Shown: positions 21,710 through 34,373 of the stretch, piece by piece | How the letters are laid out: every line of letters begins with the position of its first letter | How positions within the stretch are numbered: the first letter of the stretch is position 1 | Source of the DNA: Petunia secreta | Taxonomy: Eukaryota; Streptophyta; Magnoliopsida; Solanales; Solanaceae | DNA: 64,000 nt | Direction: 5' to 3' | Assembly (NCBI GenBank): GCA_029990175.1 | Contig: JARKIP010000064.1 | Span: forward strand, 15,642,001-15,706,000 | Made by a program: the position numbers and the translations under genes | Notes under the pieces: model-generated | What the model was told of the DNA's origin: nothing | What the model saw: the letters and a program-made list of their open reading frames with translations, nothing else | The model's database searches: none

Positions 21710-23235
21710 TTAACTACCACCCTGAGATCTACCCGTGGAGGGACCACCTGAACTACGACCCCGGCCTCTACCAGATGGTGGTGCACCTCTAACTGGCTGA
21801 GACCCTGAAGGGGCACCCTGAGGCTGCTGCTGCATAGGTGCTGGAGGGCGAGGGAAAGAACTGCTACTACCCTGCTGATAAAGATAAGGGCAATCTTTCT
21901 TATGATGCCCTAACTCACGAAAATGGAAATATCCTGGGCCATACTGGCGTTGCACAAACTGCTGATGACTACTAGGAGGAAGCTGGGGATGACCTCGTCG
22001 AGGTCCTGGAGCGTCCTGAAAACCACGCGCTGGAAACTGAGCTGGTCTGACAGGAGGCCTACTCTGCTGCTGATGACTCCTACCTCCATACGAGGTACTA
22101 GAATGCCCTGGACCACGAGATCTCTTACTCTCCCGCTCTAACTCCTCCATCTCCAATCTATGATAGGCCTCATACCTCCTGGCAATATCAACAGCGACAT
22201 CAAATAGAGTACCGGCCTCAATCTCACGGGCCATCTGGGACCGCAAATAAGGAGAAAGCCCATCAATAAAACGTCTGACCCTCTCAGAGGGCTCCTGCAC
22301 AAGATCTGGAGCATAGCTGGACATCTCTGAAAACAAAAGCTCGTACTCCGTGACTGACAGGTTACCCTGTCCAATCCTCTCAAACTGTCTCCTCTTCTCA
22401 TCCTGCTGACTGCGAGGGAAAAACTTCTCCATGAATCGATGGGAGAACTCACTCCAGGTCAGCTTAGGTAAGCCTGCCTAGCTGATCGGAGTGCGGTCCA
22501 CGAAGCTAAAGCTGGACCCTCAAGCTGGAAAGCAGTATAATCAGCTCCATACTGTTCAAGATATCCAAGGGCCTCTAAGATACGCTGACATTGATCAAGA
22601 AACTCACGAGGCTTAAGCTTATCTGATTTCTGACCAGAGAACTTTGGAGGATTAAGTCGGGTAAAATAATGCAACCTTGCCGGATCATCAACCTGACCTG
22701 CTACCTGGACTGGCTGACCATCCTGAACAACTGGAGGTATAATACCCGCTACCTCTGGAACATGACCACCTGGAACATGAACTGCTGGGGCTACCTGTGG
22801 AGCTGGAATGGGGGCTTCCTGAACATGAGAACCAATATCTACCGCAGCCTGAGGAGCTGCCTCAGGGATAGGAGCATCTACAGCAGCCTGAGGAATAAGA
22901 GCATCCACAGCAGCCTGAGGAATATGAGCATCTACGGCAGCCTGAGGAATAGGAGGTCCCTGGGGCATCTGCGTCGCTAAGAATCTCATAAAAGCGTCAT
23001 GAAGTGCAGGGGGAACAAATAAGCCCTGCTCCCCCTGCCCAGCAAAAGCTGGCACTACCGGAACCTCTGCAGCAGGATCAACACGATCTACCATCCTCGC
23101 GGCCTGGGCAACTCTACCTCTGCCTCGACCACGACCTCTACCGCGGCCAACACCGCCAACCCGCGGAGCAGCAGGAAAAGGGGCGACCGCTGGCTCCTCC
23201 GCCTCTTACAACACATTCGCGCGCGTTCTCACCAT
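21710..23235 (-). pseudogene. Chromovirus Gag
   Basis: The probable initiator ATG is at 23235 on the minus strand and is followed by a stop at codon 10 (23208-23206). A Gly/Arg-rich stretch, degenerate PQAAVDA repeats (around 22850-22960) and the retrotransposon Gag core (LHYFTRLNPPKFSG, then FERIGQGNLSVTEYE) follow. A frameshift near 22460-22475 splits the core in a GGCAGGC repeat. The nucleocapsid zinc knuckle reads YFHFRELGHHKKDC: both leading cysteines of the usual C-x2-C-x4-H-x4-C are lost. A TAA at 21710 ends this part; the frame continues into protease. Confidence 0.88.
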
Positions 23236-23413
23236 TTACTGCGGAAAATAAAAATATTTAACTTCAGATAAGAAGACTCACGCACGACAGGGAAAAAAAG
23301 AAGGAAAACTGCGTAAATGCCATCATAGCCTCTCGTAGATAGGTATGGACGTCTCCGCCCGATCAGCGAGACTCTATTAGACACTGTCATGATCTGGAAA
23401 GACTCTAAACCTC

Positions 23414-23425
23414 GCTCTGATACCA
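23414..23425 (-). other. Primer-binding site of the chromovirus (initiator tRNA-Met type)
   Basis: On the minus strand TGGTATCAGAGC starts two bases after the 5' LTR end (…GTGTCA). This matches the initiator-methionine tRNA 3' end used by many plant LTR elements. It fixes the right LTR as the 5' LTR. Confidence 0.92.
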
Positions 23426-23427
23426 AC

Positions 23428-25513
23428 TGACACGACCCAAATTCTCGATTAGGCCGTGCGGGCACCCGACCACCTTCCCTAAACCTGTCGGGCGAACCCT
23501 ATTGACTGAATCAATATAAATTATAAAGAATTACCTTGAAATAAAAATGAACAAAACTTTAACAACATAAGATAACTCTCAAGGATAGACAAACATACAA
23601 GCTGTCTAAATAATACAACTAACTACCCAGAATACACAATTTTAAAGGTTTCCAGATCAGACATCTAAGAAGGCCAAAAGATATACACATTTCCCGAACG
23701 GAGCAAAAGTAAGAAAAACTGTAATATCTGAAGTTGGTGGCCGCAATGAACAGGATGGCTCACCGTAGACAGCTGAGAACGTACTACTCCTCAATCACGG
23801 CGCGACTGGCTGGGTCCTGGTGCAGAATCTGCCGAACGAAAAGTAAACACAAGGACAAATAGGGGGTGAGTCATGAGGACTCAATAAGTGTGAACAAACT
23901 AGCAACCTCGAAAAATAGATACGCTAGTAAGGGAAACGGAAGCCATAGCAATCAACCAGATAAATCATTCATAGATAATTAATGCAATAAATCTATACAG
24001 CTAAAAAAATGCATATAAAGATATGCAATGATGTGTCATGATGCAATGGGGTCACATGTGCCCGAAACCTATCTCCGGCGCGGGACTTTCATCGTCTACC
24101 AGGAGATATATACAATAATGATCTTTCACCGGCGCGAGAGTCTCATCGACTACCGGGAAGTATATACAGTAATGACCCTTCACCGGCTCGGGACTCTCAT
24201 CGATTACCGGGAAGTATATGCAATAATGATGGCCAAAGTACAATGCTCAGATACTCAATGCAATACCGGCAACAGGACATAACATATAATATACAACGCA
24301 AATTCAAAGCTAAGGCGTAATGAGTACGCCTATCGGCAGCTACACACGTAAGAAACACGTGCTAGAAAATCCACGAGGCCAGGTGCCTCCAAAGAAATGG
24401 ATATAATCACTTACCGTATTCCGAAGCTAGTCCTGTTACTCAACCACTACTTTTTCCTTTATATTACTTGCCAAACGATCTCTTTCTATTCAATAAGCAG
24501 AAAAATTATATCAAATAAAGCTAAAGGCTTCATTCCTTATGTTTTAGGACAATCCAGTTAGGAACCTGATACCCTATTCGTATACGCAATACGCAGGCCA
24601 GGCCAATATACAGGGTTCAAAATCCCATAATCAAACCCTAAATAAATTATATTTATATATTGCCCATAACTCACTGAGTATGAATATACAATCATTTCCA
24701 TCATCGGGGTCCAATTGACCCTGTAAACTATCAATTTACGTCATTAGGGCGATGTCTAATATCCCTATTTTTACCGTAAAAATATATTCAAACACACGTA
24801 ATAAGCTAAGATAATGAGTTAACATCATTACCTGAAGATTTAGGGTAGAAATTCCACTATTTTTCCACTCATTTTTCCCTTTTTCCCATCTCTCTTTTCT
24901 AATTTTTCCTCGCTGAGCGTTTTTTTGAAATGTTGCTGTTGTATGTCGTATACATTCTGCTAGGGATTAAATCCCCTAAGCCACCGACTTTTTCCAATTT
25001 TTAATTATTTTTTTAAATAAATAAATTTGCTACGACGATTAAAATTAAAATGGAACCCTAGGGAAGTCTAAATGATCCCAAATTTTTCAAGTAAGTTATA
25101 CAAAATACATGTAACATACTCGCGAAGACGGATCTCAAATCCGACTCCCGAAACTCAAGATGCGAATTTAAAGGAAAAAGGTCAAATTATTTAACTTTCG
25201 GCATTTTTTGCAGAATTAGCCGAACAAAATCGAAATTCACTTTCGAAAATTATAAAAGTCACAAATAATCATACGAACCTTACGGCGCTTTCGAATTTCG
25301 AATCGGAGCTCATTCGCCCAAACCGAGCTCAAAAATCTCTTTTTAATATTTATTGACAATAAAAACTGAAACCTTCTTCCGATGCCTACCAAACGAGGTC
25401 TGATTTAGCTCAAATTTTACAGACAGGTCCTAATGGACCTTACAAATATTTTAAAATTATCAGTACGCCAATTGGAGTCCTAACTTCCGAAACGACTGAC
25501 CGAGGTCGTTTCA
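23428..25513 (-). repeat. 5' LTR of the chromovirus, uninterrupted
   Basis: A 2,086-bp LTR that begins TGAAACGACC and ends TGTCA on the minus strand. It carries the same three-unit minisatellite (24069-24233) as the other LTR. It is followed by the TAAAT duplication at 25514-25518. Confidence 0.93.
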
Positions 25514-25518
25514 TAAAT

Positions 25519-26190
<672 letters not shown>

Positions 26191-26249
26191 TTTTCTAAAA
26201 GTTTAGAAATACTAACTAGTTTTCACACAGCGGGCCAATTTTGGGCTAA

Positions 26250-26740
26250 GTGCACGAAAGGCCACTTTTGCCACTGGTCTTTGGGCACAGGCCACTAATA
26301 CCAAAATATTTAGTTTGTGGCCACTTTTGCTTAAAGAGATAGAACTTCAGTCCAGAGGCCGGATTGAAGTTCAGTCCTTAAAGATTGAACTTCAATCCAC
26401 GGCCATATGGACTGAAATTCAGTCCAGTCCTTAAGATGGAAGTTCAGTCCATGGCCATGGACTGAAGTTCAGTCCATAGCCATGCTATGGACTGAAGTTC
26501 AGTCCATGGCCATATGGACTGAAAGTTCAGTCCTTAAGAGATGGAACTTCAGTCCAGGGGCCGTATGGACTGAACTTCAGTCAACTATTAGAACTTAAGT
26601 CAACATTTATTTAGTAAAGGTCCAAAAGTGGCCTCTAGTGTAAGACCAAAGAAAATAGTGGCCTCAAACTAAATACTAGTGTTAAAAGTGGCTGCTGGGC
26701 GAAATTTTTACGCCAATTTTTTACGCTTGAATGTGATCTT
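26250..26740. repeat. Array-bearing non-autonomous element B
   Basis: The left end has GTGCACGAAAGGCCACTTTT and, further in, ATATTTAGTTTGTGGCCACT. The reverse complement of the right end has GGCGTAAAAATTTCGCC and TATTTAGTTTGAGGCCACT, so the ends are long imperfect inverted repeats. The core (26338-26600) repeats the near-palindrome GGACTGAAGTTCAGTCC separated by ATGGCCATA-type spacers. No transposase. Confidence 0.6.
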
Positions 26741-27049
26741 AAGGCCCAGGCTGAGGAGAGCTGTCAAAATAGTTAACCTTATGTCTCCTCGGCATGGTTC
26801 TGTTTCATATTTATCTCGTTTGAGACATTGTGCAAGAATAGCCCAATGTTCTAATTTTGACGAGCATGTTCAAAATTATTCACAAAAACTCAGAGCAGCT
26901 ATTTAAAATTATTAGCAAGATTCGGTGCTGCACTTTACTTTCTAGTTATGAGATGAGCCATGAGGAAATGATTACTCATAAGACATTAACCAAAAGGTAT
27001 AAAGTTTAAACAAATGTTTCATATTGTAAATACGCAAGTCATGCAACTT

Positions 27050-27690
27050 GGTAAAAATTTCGTACAGGGGCCTGTTTGGCGCGCGTTAATTGATTTGTAG
27101 CCGTCAAAAATATATTCGCTGAGAAATAGTCACCTCCGGACAAATCCCAGTATAATACTGTGGCCTTGAACAAAACTTGTTCAAAGCCCCAGTATTTATA
27201 CTGGGAAGCTTCAGTAAACTAACCCCAGTATAAAATACTGGGGATTTGAACAAGTTTTGTTCAAGGCCCCAGTATTTTATTATGGGACTTTGTATAAAGC
27301 TTCAGTCCCATAACAAAATGCTGGGGTTGTGAACAAAACTTGTTCAAAACCACAATATTTTTTTATGTGACTGAAGATTTATATATAAAGTCCCATAACC
27401 CATAACAAAATGTTGGGGCTGTGAACAAAACTTGTTCAAAGCCCCAGTATTTTGTTATGGGACTGAAGCTTTATATATAAAGTCCCATAACAAAATACTT
27501 GGGCTTTGAAAGCCCCAGTATTTTGTTCAAAGCCCCAGTATTTTGTTATGGAACTAGTTTGGGGTGTTTTTCCAACGCTAATGAAGCTTAAGTGTGCACG
27601 CGAAATTTTGACTATTCTTCAATGAATTTGGAAACGGTGGATAGTCCCCAATGAGCGCGTCCAAAAATGGCTAGTGATCAAAATTTTCCT
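27050..27690. repeat. Array-bearing non-autonomous element C
   Basis: The left end has GGTAAAAATTTCGTACAGG, as in elements A and B, followed by GGCGCGCG. The right side carries GCACGCGAAATTTTGAC and, in reverse complement, a GACGCGCTCATTGG segment. The core (27140-27545) repeats GCCCCAGTATTTTGTTATGG in both orientations with GAACAAAACTTGTTC palindromes. Confidence 0.55.
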
Positions 27691-27759
27691 GCAACTTGCA
27701 AGCTTAAAATGTTTCAACAATAATAATAATGGGATTCTTACACTGTACGTCCAGTAACT

Positions 27760-28110
27760 TTTATTTTGAAATAAAAAGTAGCCCCATTTAAAAATATTTA
27801 TCCGAATTGGCCGTTTGGCTAAAAATATTTTATTGCATAGCCGCGGTATACCCCAAGCTGGTATACCTCATAGTTGCGGTATACCCCAATGATATACAAG
27901 TTTGATTTGTTACAGCATAACCATACTTCTATTATATACATTTCTAGTATTCAGTATATCCCAATGGAATATAAATTTGATTTGTTTTAGTATACGGTAT
28001 ACCCCAGTGTTGTAGCTGTGTGGCTACAGAATATTTAAACAAAACTTAGACCATAGTCGAATAATATTTTAGTGTGGGCTGACTAATTTTGAAAATTTTC
28101 CAATAATAAT
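27760..28110. repeat. Array-bearing non-autonomous element D
   Basis: Several copies of GCGGTATACCCCA-type words lie between 27840 and 28015, with GATATACAAGTTTGATTTGTT and ATATAAATTTGATTTGTT as a second repeat. The right end GTGGGCTGACTAATTTTGAA matches the right end of the element at 1029-2249. Left border approximate. Confidence 0.45.
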
Positions 28111-28473
28111 TAGGAGAAACAATTATGTGACTCCTAATAAACTATAAGTAGCATATATATTAGGCAGCACTGCCTGTACATATGTATGATCCAACTTAAA
28201 AAATGTTGAAGGACTTTACAGTCTGTTCACAGTGAGTGATCTGTGAAGTATTTTGTTATTCAAAAAATCCTAAAGCAACAAAACCATTCACTATATCAGT
28301 TAACTTATTGCATGTTTCCTTAATGTTGAATGATGGACAGCTTATTCATTTTGACTTTTTGTCCTTAATTCTATGGAGACCTCATTTGAAGATATAAACT
28401 AATTAAGGAACATCTCTAGTTATGGAGAAGAGACAATGGAACAACAAACTTAATAAGATTATGTTTTTTTTAA
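28111..28473. other. Spacer between repeats
   Basis: Nothing recognisable; AT-rich and non-coding. Confidence 0.5.
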
Positions 28474-29410
28474 GGGACATTTACACAGTATACCCATAAA
28501 GTCAAAAAAAATTACCCGACATATCCAATCTCAAACTTAATATCTAATAAATTCATAATAATTACACTCCTACTCATTTCACTCACCTTTTAGGAAAATA
28601 AGAATTAATACGTCTTCTTTTCATCTCTTTCTCTTTCTTCCTTTACAAAACCCACTTACTTTTTATTTTTCTCTCATTCTCATTTTTTGATTATTACATA
28701 AATTTATTGAAATTCATGGCTCCCTTTTCTTTATTCCTTTACAAAACCAAGTTACTTTTTATTTCTCTCCAATTCTCATCTTTTGATTATTGCATGAATT
28801 CATGGAGATTTATGCATTTATAGTTGATGCATAAGGGTTCTAATGATTGCCTGCTACATGTGTGTGGTTGTTGTCACCTTCCATCAGTGAAATGCCTCGG
28901 GCAGCAAGATTCAATATAAGAGATACCATAAAAAGAGAACCAAAATTTAGTACGGGGTTGATCCGAAGAATCTATTTCATACCAAATTTGTTTTTTATTT
29001 AAAGTGGGTGTCACATAATATTATTTTTACTACTTTGAGCAAGTTCATACTAAATTTTGGTTGCATTTGGAGGTTATTTGAGGTGGTTGAGAGATGATTT
29101 TTGAATACCCACCATTATTGAACCTGAAACTCTTGAATATGAAATTTTTTATTTTTATTTTTGTTGTTTGATTCAAACTGGGTGTTGCAAAATATTGTCT
29201 CTAGTATCTTTGAAAAGTTCATGCTAAAATTTACTCATATATGGAGCCGATTCAACGTGCTTGAGATTGAATTTATGAGCTGAAATCAAAGAAAAAATGA
29301 CAAAAACGGTATACTACAATAGTATACTGCTGCAGTAATCTGCAATAGTATACTGCATTAATTTACGGAAACAATATATTGTTGTAGTATGTAATTTACT
29401 ATAACTATAT

Positions 29411-31790
29411 ACGTCAACTTGATATTGTATACTATTTTGGTATATACCTTTTTTGTATTTGGATTGAAGTGTGAGTTGTCATCGAACAAATGAATATTTT
29501 GAATATTGTTGTTGTACACCTTTTTGTGTTTCCTTGTTTCTTTGTGGATCTGCTCATGATGTTTTTGGATTCTTGTACAGATGTGACTTCTTGAACTACA
29601 GAAAAAACATGGCCCGTAAGAAGTGCAATTGTGATTGTCTCATGGATGCAAATACATAGTCAAAATTCGAGCAGCGACTCTGGACAATGTCTTGTTAACA
29701 TGGCTGAAATTCAGCTCAAACAATTGAACAAGAAGATCATTACAACAAATATAGTTGATACAATTTTTGGTGCTTCAGGCGAGTGAATATGAACAGGAAT
29801 AGGCTAGTTTTGTTGTGCTGAAATGTATACCTTTTTTTGTATATTGTATACTCTTTTGATATACATATTTTTGTATTTGGATCGAAGTGTGAGTTACTAT
29901 TAAACAAATGAATGTTCAACTTTTGTTGTTTTGAATAAAGTATACCTTTCGGTATATCGTATACTCTTTTGGTTTCACCTTGTTTTGATTAAAATGTAAG
30001 TTGTTATCGAACAAATAAATATTTCAAATTTTGTAGTTTTGAATACAGTTTATCTTTTGAGTTTACGATATACTCTTTTAGTATACAACTTTTTATTTTT
30101 GGATTGAAGTGTGAGCTGCTATTGAACAAATGAATGTTTTGAATTTTATTATTTTTAATACTCCCTCGGTTTCAAAAAGGATGAACCTATTACTATTTGA
30201 AGGGTCAAACAAGATTATGTTTGACCACGTGTCTTACAAATATTTTCTAACTATTTTGAATTGTTAACTATTGTGACTTATAGTATTTTTCATGTAGTTT
30301 CTAAATATGTAAATTTTATTTCAAAAAATTTAAAAATTTGATGTGTAAATTTCCGGTCAAAATTAGTCAATTTGACCCTCGTACTCCGCAAAGGTTCATC
30401 CTTTTTGAAACAGAGGGAGTACTATATACTTTTTTGGTATACTATATACTCTTTTAGTATACACATTTTTATGTTTGGATTGAGGTGTGAGTTGTTATCG
30501 AACCAATTAATGATTAAAATTTATTGTTTTGAATTCAACTGTATACTTTAATAGTATAGTGCTACAATATACAATTTACTATAACGGTATACTTTAACTG
30601 AATTTGTATACTTTTTTGGTATACACTAGTTTGTATAGTTAAATCAAAGTGTGAGCTGCTTGTAGTAGCTTCCTTGTTCTGTGCCTGAAGTGAATTAGAA
30701 ATGGGCGACCTTTTTCTTTCAGAGAATGAATGTAACAAGTCTGAGACCTTTTTCTTTTCAATTAATATTGAAATTTCTTATATTTTTTTTGCACACCACA
30801 AACAAAGTGTGTTTTTTTATTTTTTCAAAAAGTGATGGTTCTAGGGAATTGTGTGTTTTTATATGTTTCTTTTTTATATTGAAAGATTTATAACTTAGTA
30901 ACTTGTTTAATTTCTTTGTGATTGACTTCCTAAAATGTGATTTGAGCAGTGTACACTATTTTAGCATTCGTAAACTCATTTAGTATATCCTATATATTTG
31001 GATCAAAGAGTGTGAGATGCTATCGAACAAATTGGTATTTTTTTGTTGTTTTAGATACTGTATACAATTTTGGTATACTGTATACAATTTTGGTATACTG
31101 TATACTCTTTTAGTATCCCTCTTTGTGGTTGGATGTATGATCTACTATAGAACAAATGAATGTTTAAAATTTTATTATTAAACATTGTATGTCTTTTTGG
31201 TATACTGTTACTCTTTTAGTATACCTTTTCGTGTTTTGGACCGAAGAACGTGAGCTACTATCGAACAAATGAATTTTTATTATTTTAGACATTATATACC
31301 ATTTCGGTATATTAAATACTCTTTTAGTATACCTCTTTGTTTTTGGATGTGTGAGCTACAATCGAACAACTGAATATATCAAATTTTATAATTTTATAAT
31401 TTTAAATTTGTATACCTTTTTGGTATATTATATACTCTTGTAGTATACTTTTCCGTGTTTGTATCGAAAAGTGTTAGTTGCTATTCTAAAAAATAGGTGT
31501 TTCAACTATTATTTTTTAAACATTGTATATCATTTTGGTATATTGTTTATTTTTTTAGTATACTTTTTCGTATTTGAATCGGAGTGTGAGCTGGTATCGA
31601 ACAAATAGCCATTTTTATTTATATTATTTTAATATCTGTATACTTTTTTAATATGTTGTATACTCTTTTAGTATACATTTTCATGTTTGGATCAAAGAGT
31701 GTGAGCTGCTGTCGAATAATTAGATTTTTTAATTTTTTCTATTTTAAACATTGCATACCTTTTGTTTATACCATATACTCTTTTAGTATA
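29411..31790. repeat. Degenerate tandem array, unit about 110 bp, roughly a dozen units
   Basis: Each unit has GTATACTGTATACTC-type text, then TTTTAGTATAC, then TTTGGATCGAAGTGTGAGC, then GCTATCGAACAAATGAAT and an A/T spacer. Unit starts can be seen near 29425, 29825, 29940, 30050, 30422, 30950, 31062, 31186, 31292, 31407, 31520, 31635 and 31750. Units differ by substitutions and small indels, and a Stowaway MITE interrupts the array. Confidence 0.85.
30161..30419. mobile_element. Stowaway MITE inside the tandem array
   Basis: Termini are CTCCCTCGGTTTCAAAAAGG and, in reverse complement, CTCCCTCTGTTTCAAAAAGG, with TA duplicated at 30159-30160 and 30420-30421. The element is 259 bp and non-coding. 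Confidence 0.92.
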
Positions 31791-32489
31791 CTACCTTATG
31801 ACAATAAATAATGTAATAAAAAAGTTATCATTATAAATTATACACGGTCTTATATAGCAAAAATGAGTACAATATAACCTAAAAATATACAATAATGATA
31901 TATTGCACATGAATAAATAAATAAATTAAAAAAGAAAGGAGCAAAATATGAAAGAAATCAATTATGGAGAAACATAAAAGAAAAAGAGAATGATTTTGGA
32001 AAAATGAATGGATTTAGAAAAGAAAAAAAAGAAGAAAATATATACTTTATTAATTATTTTTAATCAACGATATAGTTAAATAAAAGGAAAAGAAGAAAAA
32101 AAGAAAAAAAGGAGAAAAATGCAAAAAGCAGAAAGAAAGAAATATATATAGAATTTCTATCAATATTTGTCATTAATATACCATGTCAATTAAATTTCTA
32201 TAACTAATATAGAAAAAAGAAAGAAAAAGAAGCATAAAGAAAAAAGCTACTGTGACATTTACTATAATTTATTACTAATAATATTGAGGAAGAGACGAAG
32301 TAAAGGAATACAAAACAAAAGCAAAAAGATAGAAATAGAAAGAAGAGAAATGAAAGTACAAAGGAAAACATAATGTGCTTCATTAAAAGGCTGGGAATTG
32401 CCCAAAATGGGTACAACAAGTAATTAATAAAGAAATGGGTATACACGAGTAAATATTTTATGTTGAGTAGGTATTTTTGTAAACACCCC

Positions 32490-32961
32490 TTTTTTTAAAG
32501 CAATATTATTAGAAGCTCGATATAACTGTACTTAAAAATTTAGAAAACAGACTTAAAGGGATAGAAATTTGATTTCAACTATAAACAAAAGTCTAAGATT
32601 CTGTAGAGTACTATATGAAAAAGATGACAGGAGCTCTTACGACTTGCTATTACCAGTTACGAACTTTTCAATGGTGAAAAATAGAGCAAACATGCTTTAG
32701 ATTAAAACTTTCTTTTCCAACATAAAGAAAAGGCATACAACTATATATATAGCAGATAACTTACCACAGACCGATAAGCGGTACAGTCCTACCTAAGAAA
32801 CCAATTGTTTGTCTAGATATTGTACTTGTTTTATATGATGAGGTTTTACTGAATGCGCACTTTTTTTTTTTTTAAAAAAAGGAACTATTAATATATGTCA
32901 ACAAAACCATTAAAACAATTGTTATCTTGGATATACACCATAGTATTTGTATCTACAAGAA
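32490..32961. other. Intergenic sequence, nothing recognised
   Basis: AT-rich; no gene, RNA or repeat identified. Confidence 0.5.
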
Positions 32962-33329
32962 TGTTACGAGCTGATTAGTAATTAGAAATTAATAAAAGAG
33001 AGAAAGATCAAAAGTTAGTTAGGATTGTTAGGAGTTCAAAAGTTAGTTGGGGTTGTTAGACGCGAGGGGCAGTTTGGTAAATACACGCAGGTTTGAAAAG
33101 CAGTTATGGTAGTTAGGCTGTAGCTTAGCATATAAGCTGGGAATTGGGCAAGGGATTGATCCATTCTGATTTTAACTACTTAGTAGATTTCCTTCCCCCT
33201 GCTCTAACCCTTCTTCCCCCATTGTAATCGCAGAATTTGTTCAGAGATTCTTCATCCTTGGATCTCTTAGAATCTGCACTTTTCTTCTTAATTTCAGCAT
33301 TCAAATCAATTTGTTTCAAGTGTGTTTCA
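32962..33329 (+). repeat. 5' LTR of a truncated Ty3/gypsy element
   Basis: The segment starts TGTTACGAGC and ends GTGTTTCA two bases before a primer-binding site. A TATA-like CATATAAGC lies near 33128. No matching 3' LTR is in the window, so the left border is inferred from the TG and the typical distance. Confidence 0.7.
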
Positions 33330-33331
33330 AG

Positions 33332-33343
33332 TGGTATCAGAGC
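33332..33343 (+). other. Primer-binding site, initiator tRNA-Met type
   Basis: TGGTATCAGAGC lies two bases after the LTR end, as in the minus-strand chromovirus. Confidence 0.9.
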
Positions 33344-33360
33344 CAGTGCTCCTCGGAATC

Positions 33361-34311
33361 ATGATAGCTGGTTGGCAAAAGGAAGATGAAGCATTGAAGG
33401 AACAAGTTAGGGCAATTAGTGATCGTCAGGAGCAATTCATGGAGGAGATGAAAGGAATGGTGACATCCTTGATGAGTACTAAGCAATTGCAGAGAGAGGG
33501 AGAGGGTTCTGAATCACGTAGGGAATCAGAACCCAAAGGAGAACATTATAATGTCAACACTCGTTACTCTCGTATTGATTTTCCAAAATTTTACGGTGAA
33601 GATGTGCGAGGATGGATTTACAAATGTGAGCAATTCTTCGAGATTGATGGCACCCCTGCTGATATGAAGGTCAAGATTGCAGCCATTCATCTGGAAGGTA
33701 AGGCCCTACATTGGCACCAGATGTACCTTCGCACTAGGTTTAGTGGAGAGTTGCCTTCTTGGAGAGAATACATCAGATCCCTGTATCAAAGATTTAATAG
33801 TATAGCACACATAGATCCATTAGAGGAGTTGATTAGTCTGAAACAAACTAGATTAGTTCAAGATTTTTTGGATAAGTTTAATGAACTGTTGAATAATGTA
33901 GACATCTCCGAAGAGCACTCCATTAGTTGCTTTGTCCATGGATTAAAGCACAATATTTCTTCACAAGTCAAACTATTAGAGCCAAGAACTCTGATGAAGG
34001 CTTACAGTCTGGCAAGGAAGATTGAAGGGAATCAAACAGGACCAAGAGAGCAAGGTTTCACCAGAGGGGGTAGTTACTCTAATTCCAGTTACTCAAGTTC
34101 TTCTTATAATGCAAAGCCTTTGTTAACAACACCAAAATATAATGGGGTTGGGTCTGGCAATGTTAGTAGGGTTACTCCTGTTCAGAGAAGCAATATGAGA
34201 ACTTCAAGGGTAGTGTCTGGGGCTGAGATGGATGAAAAGAGGGCAAAAGGACTATGTTACTGGTGCAATGAAAAGTACGCTCTAGGACATATGTGTAGTG
34301 GGAGGAAATAA
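33361..34311 (+). pseudogene. Gag of the truncated Ty3/gypsy element (open frame intact)
   Basis: I place the start at the ATG at 33361 (MIAGWQKEDEALKEQ), since the upstream in-frame ATG at 33322 lies in the LTR. An N-terminal coiled-coil-like stretch is followed by the Gag core (YSRIDFPKFYGEDVRGWIYK, then ALHWHQMYLR and FNELLNNVDIS). A Ser-rich linker and a single zinc knuckle (CYWCNEKYALGHMC) close the protein. The frame is open for about 316 residues, but the rest of the element is broken, so I treat the locus as a pseudogene. Confidence 0.88.
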
Positions 34312-34373
34312 TTGTATTTCTTAGAGATAGAAGAGGAGGAGGGATAATTGCAGGAAGTGGGGAACTAGCAGTC

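Larger units (their letters stand above)
13291..25513 (-). mobile_element. Ty3/gypsy chromovirus (Tekay/Del type), complete but decayed
   Basis: Two LTRs (13291-18081 including a CACTA insert, and 23428-25513) start TG and end CA when read on the minus strand. They are flanked by the 5-bp target duplication TAAAT (13286-13290 and 25514-25518). The primer-binding site and a GGAGGAGAA polypurine tract next to the left LTR (18082-18093) fix the orientation as minus. Gag, protease, reverse transcriptase, RNase H, integrase and a chromodomain-like tail are all recognisable in order, so the copy was once autonomous. Two frameshifts and several in-frame stops now disable it. Chromodomains of this clade are known to guide integration to heterochromatin. 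Confidence 0.95.
28474..32489. repeat. About 4-kb non-autonomous element carrying a TATAC tandem array
   Basis: The left end reads GGGACATTTACACAGTATAC and the reverse complement of the right end reads GGGGTGTTTACAAAAATACC, an imperfect inverted pair. After a T/C-rich leader (28600-28700) and unremarkable sequence comes the tandem array (29411-31790). A purine-rich, A/G-dominated tail runs from 31900 to 32400. No transposase or other gene was found. Confidence 0.5.

Noticed and set aside
22669..23261. Plus-strand open frames opposite chromovirus gag
   Set aside because: Antisense shadows of the GC-rich gag repeats.
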